Shown here: one piece after another, positions 49,183-56,789 of the stretch
How the letters are laid out: each line of letters begins with the position of its first letter
Numbering within the stretch: position 1 is the first letter of the stretch
From: Cellvibrionaceae bacterium
GTDB taxonomy: Bacteria > Pseudomonadota > Gammaproteobacteria > Pseudomonadales > Cellvibrionaceae
Direction: 5' to 3'
Assembly (NCBI GenBank): GCA_021151695.1
Contig: JAGKWU010000012.1
Coordinates: 71,684 to 135,683, forward strand
DNA length: 64,000 nt
Notes under the pieces: generated by a model
Databases searched by the model: none
Told to the model about the DNA's origin: nothing
Seen by the model: only the letters and a program-made list of their open reading frames with translations
Made by a program: the position numbers and the translations under genes

Positions 49183-52071
49183 ATGTTGCGACCCCAATGG
49201 CGACCACGGCATTCAGCGCTCGCTGGAAAGGCCATTCTTGCCCTGCTGTGCGCCAGCCTCTGGAGTTGTGGCGGCGGCACCAGCAGCAAACCTGACACCG
49301 GCCAAAAGCCTGATCCAGTGACGGTGGATTTACCCATCGCTTATATCAAGCGCCCCATTCCTGTGGATGCAGACGATAAGCCTGTATTCCCTGAAGTTCG
49401 CAAACCCACTGCTTTTAACCCGGGCGCTGCCATCTACGTGAAAGAGCGCGCTACTGCCTTGACCTTGCCGGTCAACATTACGGACGCGGCCTTTGAGAAA
49501 GATGCCAAGTACGACGTAAAAGATCTGAGTGTCAGCCCTGATGGCAAGAAACTCCTGTTTTCCATGCATGCGCCCATGCTCGAAGACGCCGATGACGAAG
49601 ACCAGCCCAAGTGGCATATCTGGGAATACAACCTGGCTACCAAAGTGCTGCGCCCCATCATTACCTCAGAAATTGTTGCCGAGCAGGGCCACGACCTGAG
49701 CCCGCGCTATCTGCCCGACGGCCGCATCCTGTTTAGCTCCACCCGTCAGATTCGCAGCAAAGCCATTCTCCTCGACGAGGGCAAACCCCAGTTTTCGGCG
49801 CTGGAAGAGGGCGGTGACGAGGCGGCTTTTGTGCTCCATACGATGAAAGATGATGGCTCGGATATCCAACAAATCACCTACAACCAAAGCCATGACTTGC
49901 AGCCAACCGTGCTGCAGAACGGCAAGATTTTTTACACCCGTTGGGATCAGCGCGGCGAAGATAAATTGAGCTTCTATACGGCAAACGCCGATGGTACCCA
50001 GGTAGAGCGCCACTATGGTTTTTACAGCCTCAACGGCGACACCGAAATGGGTGCGCCGGCCAATCGTCTGTTTCGGCCGCAGGAAACCCTGGACGGCCGC
50101 ATAGTCGCCATACTCAAACCCGACGGTGCCCTGCTTGGGGGTGATATGGTGGTATTGGATACCAAACACTTTTTCGAGCAGGATTTACAAATCCCCGCGG
50201 GCGGCGGCACAGGTACCAGCGCGCAGACCTCCATCTCCACCCTGCCGATCAATATCAACATTGGTGAAAACCAATTCTCCAAGCACGGCCGTTATGCGGC
50301 GCTCACGCCAATGTACGATGGCACCAATCGCCTGCTGGTGAGCTGGAGCGAATGCCGGTTGATCGAGCCCAGCGCCCAGCGTCTGGTGCCCTGTACGGAT
50401 ACTTGGCTGGCAACTGCCGGGGTGAAGGAAGCCGATCCGATTTATGGCATCTGGGTGTATGACATCACCAAGCAAACCCAGCAGCCCGTAGTGTTGGCGG
50501 AGGAGGGCGTGATGTTTAGCGAGCCGGTATCGCTGGAACCGCGCACCCCGCCAACCTACGCACCGCCGAAAATCGATGCCGATCTCGCTGCCCAATCCGT
50601 GGGTATGCTGCACATCCGCAGCGTTTACGACATAGACGGCACCTTCAATGGCTACGGATCTACTTTCAACAGCATTGGTGAAATAGCGCAGGTAGCGCCT
50701 GATCGCCGTCCGGCGCGCTTTGTGCGTTTGATCAAGCCGGTATCCATTCCCGACGACGACACCGCCGACAACTTTGCCGATAACAGTTATGGCGACTTGT
50801 TTAACAACACCCGCAACCTGTACGAAATCCTGGGTTACGCGCCGGTGGAGCCGGACGGATCAGTCAAAATCAAAGTGCCTGCCGATGTGGCGTTCACACT
50901 GGAAATTCTGGATAAAGATGGCAAGCGCATCAGCGGTCGCCACAACAACTGGCTGCAACTGCGCCCGGGTGAAGTGCGCGAGTGCAACGGCTGCCACAAC
51001 GCTGTCAATGTCGAGGCCGGTCATGGTCGCTCCGACGCCGAAGCTGCCAGCATCAACAAAGGCGCCGCCACCGCTGCGCAATTTACCAACACGGTTCGCT
51101 ACGACGCCCTGGGTACGCCAGTGGTGCCCAACATGGGCGAAACCATGGCGGAGTTCGCCAGCCGCAGTACGTTCTGCCTAATTGCCGGCGATCCTGCAAC
51201 CTGCGCGCCTTTCAGCGTAAAAGCCAAAAACCTTAATCCGCGTGCGCCCAGTGTTGACCTGGTATTTGATGACGAATGGACAGATCCCGCCGTGCGCGCC
51301 AAGGCCCCGAGCTTCGCGTACCGCTACCAGAATCTGGCGCCGAGCAAGGTGGATATCCATTTACCCACCTCCGAATCCTGCAGCGAATCCGATGGTTGGA
51401 CGAGTCTCTGTCGCGTCATCATCAACTACGAAAACCATATACAGCCGCTGTGGGAACGCTCGCGTCAGGTGCTGGATGCCAATCAGCAACTGGTGGCGGA
51501 TAACACTTGCATCGGTTGCCATACCTCCAGCGATGCCGATGGCAATCCACTCTCCAAAGTGCCCGATGGCCAGTTGGAGTTGCTGGGCACCAAGGCTGCA
51601 GCAAATGCAATGATGCTGTCCTACACTGAGCTGACCGGCGCGACCAACAAACAAATCCTCGATGAGAACGGCGTGCTCACCACGCAGATTCCCGTGTGTG
51701 AATTGGCACCAAAAGATTTGTATCCCGACATAGCAGCCTGTACAGTCACGCTCGATGCCAATGGCAAGCCGACCTGCGAAGGCGTAGCCAATTGCCCCTT
51801 CGAGCAGGATGCAGTGACCAACGCGCTTTTGTTGGATGCCATGGGCAATCCCATACCGCGCACCGTCATGATTGGTGTACAGCGCAGCATGACACCGGGC
51901 AGTGCCCGCGGCAGCGCCAGATTTTTTGATCGCTTCAACAACTTTAATGCGACTAGCGATACAGTTGATCACCGCGGCATGTTGAACAACAGCGAATTAA
52001 AACTGCTGTCGGAATGGTTGGATATTGGCGGCAGGTACTACAACAATCCATTCGATACTATTGCACAATAA
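49183..52071 (+). CDS. HzsA-related lipoprotein with two c-type heme motifs
   Basis: This 962-residue protein has lipobox WSC (Cys29). The N-terminal half has WD40/PD40-like beta-propeller blades (DLSVSPDGKKLLFSMHAP, SPRYLPDGRILFSSTRQI, QPTVLQNGKIFYTRWD). The middle resembles the hydrazine synthase subunit alpha domain (YAPVEPDGSVKIKVPADVAFTLEILDKDGKRIS...NWLQLRPGEVRECNGCHN), with heme motif CNGCH at 601-605 and a second, CIGCH, at 776-780. HzsA-like proteins exist far outside anammox bacteria, where their substrate is unknown. It probably faces the periplasm or cell surface. It is first gene of the rightward operon. Confidence 0.8.
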   Translation: MLRPQWRPRHSALAGKAILALLCASLWSCGGGTSSKPDTGQKPDPVTVDLPIAYIKRPIPVDADDKPVFPEVRKPTAFNPGAAIYVKERATALTLPVNITDAAFEKDAKYDVKDLSVSPDGKKLLFSMHAPMLEDADDEDQPKWHIWEYNLATKVLRPIITSEIVAEQGHDLSPRYLPDGRILFSSTRQIRSKAILLDEGKPQFSALEEGGDEAAFVLHTMKDDGSDIQQITYNQSHDLQPTVLQNGKIFYTRWDQRGEDKLSFYTANADGTQVERHYGFYSLNGDTEMGAPANRLFRPQETLDGRIVAILKPDGALLGGDMVVLDTKHFFEQDLQIPAGGGTGTSAQTSISTLPININIGENQFSKHGRYAALTPMYDGTNRLLVSWSECRLIEPSAQRLVPCTDTWLATAGVKEADPIYGIWVYDITKQTQQPVVLAEEGVMFSEPVSLEPRTPPTYAPPKIDADLAAQSVGMLHIRSVYDIDGTFNGYGSTFNSIGEIAQVAPDRRPARFVRLIKPVSIPDDDTADNFADNSYGDLFNNTRNLYEILGYAPVEPDGSVKIKVPADVAFTLEILDKDGKRISGRHNNWLQLRPGEVRECNGCHNAVNVEAGHGRSDAEAASINKGAATAAQFTNTVRYDALGTPVVPNMGETMAEFASRSTFCLIAGDPATCAPFSVKAKNLNPRAPSVDLVFDDEWTDPAVRAKAPSFAYRYQNLAPSKVDIHLPTSESCSESDGWTSLCRVIINYENHIQPLWERSRQVLDANQQLVADNTCIGCHTSSDADGNPLSKVPDGQLELLGTKAAANAMMLSYTELTGATNKQILDENGVLTTQIPVCELAPKDLYPDIAACTVTLDANGKPTCEGVANCPFEQDAVTNALLLDAMGNPIPRTVMIGVQRSMTPGSARGSARFFDRFNNFNATSDTVDHRGMLNNSELKLLSEWLDIGGRYYNNPFDTIAQ

Positions 52072-52088
52072 ATTTGAAGAATTGCTTA

Positions 52089-52892
52089 GTGAATAGAACT
52101 CCACGACAAGGCTTTCGTGCACGCAAACAGGCGATTCATTGCGCTTGTTTGCTGGTGCTTTGCTGTTTAAGCCAAATGGCTGCAGCGGATTTCTGGAACT
52201 TCACATGGTTTGAAAAAGATGAACCATTGGTGGTTACTGTCAACGATGCATTTATCAATGTGTACAACGCGCCCGGCCGCGGGTATCCCATTTTCCACGT
52301 AGTGGAGCGCGGCGAAACCATCACACTGCTCAAGATGCACACCGATTGGATCAAGATTAAAACAGTGCGCGGTTTGGAGGGCTGGATCAAACGCAGCGAT
52401 GTTTTGTTAACACTCGGTCCCGACGGACAAGCCCCCGAATTTGCCGATACCAAACAAGCTGATTATTTAACGGATCGTTTTGAGCTGGGCGCGGCGTTTG
52501 GTGATTTCGATGGCGCCAAAGCTTTTGATGTCAATATCGGTTATAGATTTACCAAAAATTTATCCACGGAAATTCGTTTGGCACAAAACACTGGCCAGTA
52601 TTCCGATAGCCAGATTCTCGCGCTCGCCGTGTTGCATCAACCATTTCCCGATTGGCGAGTGTCACCTTATCTCGCCATAGGTGCAGGAAAATTAAAAACC
52701 ATGCCCAGCGCTACCCTCGTACAGACGGAAGATCGCGAAGATAATTTATTTCAGGCGGGTGTGGGTTGCTATGTACATATCACTGGTCGCTTTTTTGTGC
52801 GTGCCGAATACACCAATGACTATATAACCACCAGCCGTAATACCAACGAAGAGGTTAACGAATGGAAACTCGGGTTCAACGTCTTTTTCTAA
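52089..52892 (+). CDS. SH3-domain outer-membrane beta-barrel protein
   Basis: About 267 residues from a GTG start at 52089, which has GAAGAA upstream and lies 17 bases past the previous stop. A signal peptide is present (AIHCACLLVLCCLSQMAAA). A bacterial SH3 domain follows (VNDAFINVYNAPGRGYPIFHVVERGETITLLKMHTDWIKIKTVRGLEGWIKRSDV). An OmpA-like eight-strand barrel (FELGAAFGDFDGAKAFDVNIGYRF...) ends in NEWKLGFNVFF. It may anchor the heme proteins at the outer membrane. Alternative starts (TTG at 52074) exist. Confidence 0.72.
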   Translation: MNRTPRQGFRARKQAIHCACLLVLCCLSQMAAADFWNFTWFEKDEPLVVTVNDAFINVYNAPGRGYPIFHVVERGETITLLKMHTDWIKIKTVRGLEGWIKRSDVLLTLGPDGQAPEFADTKQADYLTDRFELGAAFGDFDGAKAFDVNIGYRFTKNLSTEIRLAQNTGQYSDSQILALAVLHQPFPDWRVSPYLAIGAGKLKTMPSATLVQTEDREDNLFQAGVGCYVHITGRFFVRAEYTNDYITTSRNTNEEVNEWKLGFNVFF

Positions 52893-53539
52893 GCGCGCTC
52901 TGCGTGCTGGCACTCAGCCTTCCCGCGCTGGCGGCTGACGAAAAAAACGATAAAAGCAACGATAAAAATAGCGATGGCGAACTCGGCAAAATTATCACGC
53001 CCGATTTGGAGCGCCGTCATATCAAAGAGGCGGATCTCGATCAGGAAGATTTTGAAGTCGGTCTCTACTACGGCATGCTGAGCATTGAAGATTTCGGCAA
53101 TAATCCGGTCTCAGGTGTGAGCTTTTCCTATCACATTACTGAGGATTTATTTGCGCAAGCCAATTACGCCGTTAGCAAAGCGGAAAAAACCAGTTATGAA
53201 ATTTTAAGTGGCGGTGTTGAGCTGCTGACTCCCGAGCAGCGGGATATCAACTATTACAACATTTCGCTCGGCTATAAAATCTTACCGGGCCAAGTGTATA
53301 TCTCGGACAAGTGGCATTTTAATACCGGCGTCTATTTGATTGCCGGTGCCGGCAATACCCATTTTGCCGACAAGAATTACTTTACCTACAACCTGGGTGC
53401 CGGCTTTAGCTTTTACGCTACCGACTGGTTGGCGCTGGATTTAAGTATGCGCAACTACGCGTTTGAGCACGAGCTGTTTGGTGTAAAAAAGAAAACCAAC
53501 AATCTGGAATCGCGTCTGGGCTTGTCGTTGTTTTTCTAA
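52862..53539 (+). CDS. Outer-membrane beta-barrel domain protein
   Basis: This 225-residue protein has signal peptide METRVQRLFLSALCVLALSLPALA. A charged spacer (DEKNDKSNDKNSDGELG) leads to an eight-strand-type barrel (FEVGLYYGMLSIEDFGNNPVSGVSFSYHI...LESRLGLSLFF). It overlaps the previous gene by 31 bases, implying coupled translation. Two related barrels in a row suggest they form or flank one complex. Substrate unknown. Confidence 0.75.
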   Translation: METRVQRLFLSALCVLALSLPALAADEKNDKSNDKNSDGELGKIITPDLERRHIKEADLDQEDFEVGLYYGMLSIEDFGNNPVSGVSFSYHITEDLFAQANYAVSKAEKTSYEILSGGVELLTPEQRDINYYNISLGYKILPGQVYISDKWHFNTGVYLIAGAGNTHFADKNYFTYNLGAGFSFYATDWLALDLSMRNYAFEHELFGVKKKTNNLESRLGLSLFF

Positions 53540-53589
53540 AGAATCCTTCAGTGTTGCTCTGAAAACGAATTAACTTTATCGAGGTGTTT

Positions 53590-54078
53590 ATGTTGTCCAG
53601 CCTTAAAAAAATCATCGCACTTGCTGCTGTTATGTTAATGAGTGTTTCCGCGTTTGCCGCCGATGCTGCACCGGATTTCACTCTCAAAAGCTCCACTGGT
53701 GAAAATGTCCGTTTGGCCGAGCAACGTGGCCAAGTAGTGATGCTGAACTTCTGGGCTTCCTGGTGCGGACCTTGCCGCCAGGAAATGCCACTGCTTGATG
53801 GTATTTCCAAAAAATACGGCAAAATGGGTTTTGTGCTCTACGGTGTGAACGTGGAAGAGGACAACACAGCCGCGAAAAAAATGTTGAAAGATTTGGGTAT
53901 GAGCTTCCCCATTTTGTTTGATACCGAAAGCAAACTGAGCGGTTTGTACAATGTTGAAGCTATGCCTACCAGCGTGATCATCGATAAGAAAGGCAACATT
54001 CGCTATATAGACCGCGGCTACAAAGCCGGCGACGAAAACAAATACAAAGAACAAATCATGGAGTTAATTCGCGAATGA
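53590..54078 (+). CDS. TlpA/ResA-like periplasmic thioredoxin
   Basis: This 162-residue protein has a signal peptide (IIALAAVMLMSVSAFA) and a thioredoxin fold with NFWASWCGPCRQEMP (Cys59/Cys62), the insertion typical of TlpA/ResA (GVNVEEDNTAAKKMLKDLGMSFPILFD) and cis-Pro in VEAMPTSVII. ResA-type proteins reduce apocytochrome CxxCH cysteines before heme attachment, which fits the CxxCH proteins of this locus. GAGG five bases before the ATG at 53590 decides the start over an upstream GTG. It overlaps the DUF4266 gene by ATGA. Confidence 0.88.
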   Translation: MLSSLKKIIALAAVMLMSVSAFAADAAPDFTLKSSTGENVRLAEQRGQVVMLNFWASWCGPCRQEMPLLDGISKKYGKMGFVLYGVNVEEDNTAAKKMLKDLGMSFPILFDTESKLSGLYNVEAMPTSVIIDKKGNIRYIDRGYKAGDENKYKEQIMELIRE

Positions 54079-54302
54079 AAATGACGCGAATCATCAGTGT
54101 GATACTGGCGGCCGTAACCCTGTCGGGTTGCGGCACGCTCAAGCCTTGGGTGAAACCCTACGAGCGCCAGAATATCGCTGATCCAATAATGAATTTCAGC
54201 CGCGATCCTGTGGCTGATGCTTATCTCTCGCATGTGCGTGATGCGCGCGAAGGTGCGAGCGGAGCTGATGGCGGTGCAGGAGGCGGTTGTGGTTGTAACT
54301 AG
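54075..54302 (+). CDS. DUF4266 lipoprotein
   Basis: This 75-residue lipoprotein has lipobox TLSGC (Cys19) and then the DUF4266 core: WVKPYERQNIADPIMNFSRDPVADAYLSHVRDAREGASGADGGAGGGCGCN. The glycine-rich end with C-G-C-N is typical and could bind a metal or cofactor. DUF4266 genes usually lie beside TlpA-like and DUF3570 genes, as here. Translation is coupled at both ends: ATGA with the thioredoxin gene and a 14-base overlap with DUF3570. Confidence 0.87.
   Translation: MKMTRIISVILAAVTLSGCGTLKPWVKPYERQNIADPIMNFSRDPVADAYLSHVRDAREGASGADGGAGGGCGCN
54278..54283 (+). promoter_or_regulatory. Shine-Dalgarno sequence deciding the DUF3570 start
   Basis: A perfect AGGAGG lies five bases before the GTG at 54289, inside the end of the DUF4266 gene. 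It selects this GTG over several upstream in-frame ATG/GTG codons. Confidence 0.7.
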
Positions 54303-55479
54303 ATTCGCACTAAAACTGATTGCGCTGCTCTGCATCTTTGCGTCTTCCGTTTTTGCCGCTGTGCTGCCTGATGAGCGTGTCGACGTACTGCAGCATGATT
54401 ACAACGGCGGCGGCATCACTGTTTCCGGGCCATCGGTGCTGGTGCGTAAAAGTATTGGCAGCTCTGTTTCTGTCTCCGCCAATTATTATGTGGATATGGT
54501 GAGTAGCGCCTCTATAGATGTGCTCGCTTCTGCCAGCCGCTACAGCGAAAAGCGCGTGCAAAAAAATGTGAGTGCTGATTACCTGCACGACCGCACTACT
54601 TACTCACTGGGTTATACCACCAGTGACGAAAATGACTATCAAGCAAAAACTTATAATCTCGGCGTAAGCCAAACTTTTTTTGGTGACCTGACCACCTTGG
54701 GTTTTGGTTTTACTTATGGTGAGGATGTGGTGGGCCGCAATATCAAAGGTGTGCCTGATCCTGATTTCCATCTCGACAAAGAGCGCCGCAAATACGGCAT
54801 CAGCCTTTCGCAAATTGTGACCAAAAATTTGTTGATGGATTTGAGTCTGGAATCTGGCTCCGATGCTTGCGTAAATATGAAAGAAGGCGAGAGTTGCCTT
54901 AACAATCCTTACCGCAGCTACAGCTTTATCCAGAATGGCGTGCGCGCCCTGGCCCCGGAAAAATATCCGCTCACGCATAATACCGATGCCGTTGGTTTGC
55001 GCGCGATTTATCACTTGCCTTACGCTGCATCTATTCGCGCCGACTTCCGCCAGTTTTCTGATAGCTGGGGCGTCGATGCGCACAACGCCGAGCTGCGCTA
55101 CACCCAGGATTTCAATAAAGATATTTTGGTGGAAGTGAAATACCGCGTGTACAGCCAGACAGAAGCGGATTTCTACAGCGACTTGTTCCCCTACAAAGAC
55201 GCACAAAACTTTATGGCGCGCGATAAAGAGCTGAGCCCCTTTTCATCCAAAAGTTTTGGTGTGGGTGTGAGCTATAAATTTGCCTGGGTGATTCCCTGGG
55301 TGGAGAAGAGTACGCTCAATCTCTATTGGGATCATATGACCATCAATTACGACGATTTCCGGGATTACGCCAATTTTGCCGGCGCCAAGTTGCCCGATGG
55401 TGGTTATGCCGCCGGTAAAGAGCCGCTCTATAACATGGATGCCGACGTCATTCGCTTCTATATGTCCTTCTGGTTTTAA
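54289..55479 (+). CDS. DUF3570 outer-membrane beta-barrel protein
   Basis: About 396 residues with a signal peptide (RFALKLIALLCIFASSVFA). The DUF3570 body follows: DERVDVLQHDYNGGGITVSGPSVLVRKSIGSSVSVSANYYVDMVSSASIDVLASASRYSEKR, then TYSLGYTTSDENDYQAKTYNLGVSQTFFGDLTTLG, with a C-terminal barrel ending IRFYMSFWF. The DUF4266-DUF3570-thioredoxin set recurs in many bacteria, often near ApbE (flavin transferase), and is thought to be an outer-membrane export or electron-related complex. The GTG start is set by AGGAGG. No apbE is in the window. Confidence 0.88.
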   Translation: MVVTRFALKLIALLCIFASSVFAAVLPDERVDVLQHDYNGGGITVSGPSVLVRKSIGSSVSVSANYYVDMVSSASIDVLASASRYSEKRVQKNVSADYLHDRTTYSLGYTTSDENDYQAKTYNLGVSQTFFGDLTTLGFGFTYGEDVVGRNIKGVPDPDFHLDKERRKYGISLSQIVTKNLLMDLSLESGSDACVNMKEGESCLNNPYRSYSFIQNGVRALAPEKYPLTHNTDAVGLRAIYHLPYAASIRADFRQFSDSWGVDAHNAELRYTQDFNKDILVEVKYRVYSQTEADFYSDLFPYKDAQNFMARDKELSPFSSKSFGVGVSYKFAWVIPWVEKSTLNLYWDHMTINYDDFRDYANFAGAKLPDGGYAAGKEPLYNMDADVIRFYMSFWF

Positions 55480-55591
55480 GCTTGGCTTTATCGCCCTGGT
55501 TCTCCGCCAGGGCGTCATCCAAATTCCCGCTCGCTACGTAGTAACATTTACATCATCACTTAACATCACTGTTCAATAGAAGGACTTCGCT

Positions 55592-56131
55592 ATGCGCAAG
55601 TTTATTAGCCTCCTGGGAGTCTCACTTATGGGACTGAGTGTCTATGCAAGTGCCGATTGTTCACCTCAACTGCAAGGCGAATACCGCAAACTGCACTCCA
55701 ACCAGAACATAGATCTCTGCCAGCTCACCCAGGGCAAGGCGGTGCTCGCCGTTAATACTGCCAGCCACTGTGGCTTTACACCCCAGTTCAAAGGCCTGGA
55801 GGCGCTTCATCAGCGTTACAAAGATCAAGGGCTGGTTGTGGTTGGCTTCGCAAGCGATGATTTCAATCAGGAAGACAATGATGAAGGTGCAGCTGCCGGC
55901 ATCTGCTTCCTGAACTTTGGGGTCACTTTCACCATGCTGGCACCCACCCATGTACGTGGCGATGAAGCCAACACCCTGTTCAAATACCTGGGGCAGGAGG
56001 CGGGCGCTCCCAAGTGGAACTTCAATAAATACCTGATTGGTAAGGACGGCAAAGTCATCCAGCACTTCGGTAGCATGACCGGTCCTGATGCCAAAAACCT
56101 CAAAACAGCGATAGAAGCTGCGCTCAAATAA
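55592..56131 (+). CDS. Exported glutathione peroxidase-like protein with altered active site
   Basis: This 179-residue protein has a signal peptide (MRKFISLLGVSLMGLSVYASA) and a GPx fold: peroxidatic Cys60 in NTASHCGFTPQ and the WNFNKYLIG motif (Trp142, Asn143). The Gln of the usual GFPSNQF motif is replaced: the sequence reads GFASDDFNQEDND, with Asp90 at that position. GPx needs Cys, Gln, Trp and Asn, so peroxidase chemistry may be changed. It follows the DUF3570 gene by 112 bases and may belong to the same redox locus. Confidence 0.82.
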   Translation: MRKFISLLGVSLMGLSVYASADCSPQLQGEYRKLHSNQNIDLCQLTQGKAVLAVNTASHCGFTPQFKGLEALHQRYKDQGLVVVGFASDDFNQEDNDEGAAAGICFLNFGVTFTMLAPTHVRGDEANTLFKYLGQEAGAPKWNFNKYLIGKDGKVIQHFGSMTGPDAKNLKTAIEAALK

Positions 56132-56789
56132 GCTAAGGCTCCAGGGAAAGCTGATGCCTCAGGAAGAGGGCGCTAGATTTTTTTTATCTAACCTGCGTTA
56201 GCTTTTAAATCATATCTTTCTAATCGCCACTATAGACAAGCGTTTGGTTAGGCTAAATGTAACCGAAATGCATCTGTGTCGCCTGATTTCCCCTAAATTT
56301 CCTCAAATCTTCCTTGCGGCTTAATTTTTAATCAAAAATGGATGGTAAAAAGCAGTTGTAAACGTTTACATTTTGTTGGATTATGTGTCAAACAAAATTA
56401 ATCTGATTTATAAACCTCATTTTTGCAGGTAACCGATTACTAATTTGAGTAACTTTTTTAATAACAAAAATAATTTTCCAAGTTGTTAGTCCTCCATATC
56501 ATCAGGACAACAGCTCCAAACTACCAAGTAGTTGAATTTCATAAATTTCCGGCGCTGCCGAATTAAAATTATATAAATCAAATAGTTAAAAAATATTATC
56601 TCAGTAGTGATTAGGCTCGGTGCAATCGTCCTGATCAGAATTTCCCAGCAGCGAGAATGCCGCTGGAACTGTATGATTCTCAGGTCAATATTTTATATAT
56701 AAAAATAATTCTACATTTAAATTTCGATAAATCTTTGCCAGTTTAAGAACCAAAAACACACAAAAACGATAAGTACGAGGAAGCTCTGT
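56132..56789. other. Long upstream region of the receptor-lipoprotein operon
   Basis: 658 bases without a gene, AT-rich. It holds a perfect 14-bp palindrome at 56357-56370. A long-range inverted pair, ATCAGGAC 56501-56508 with GTCCTGAT 56628-56635, and a local hairpin CCAGC...GCTGG (about 56644-56665) may shape a leader RNA. GAGGAAG lies just before the ATG at 56790. Confidence 0.5.
56357..56370. promoter_or_regulatory. LacI-type operator palindrome
   Basis: TGTAAACGTTTACA is a perfect 14-bp dyad with the central CG typical of LacI/GalR-family operators, about 420 bases upstream of the receptor start. In Cellvibrionaceae and other Gammaproteobacteria such sites often control glycan-use genes. 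No LacI-type regulator gene is in the window. Confidence 0.5.
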
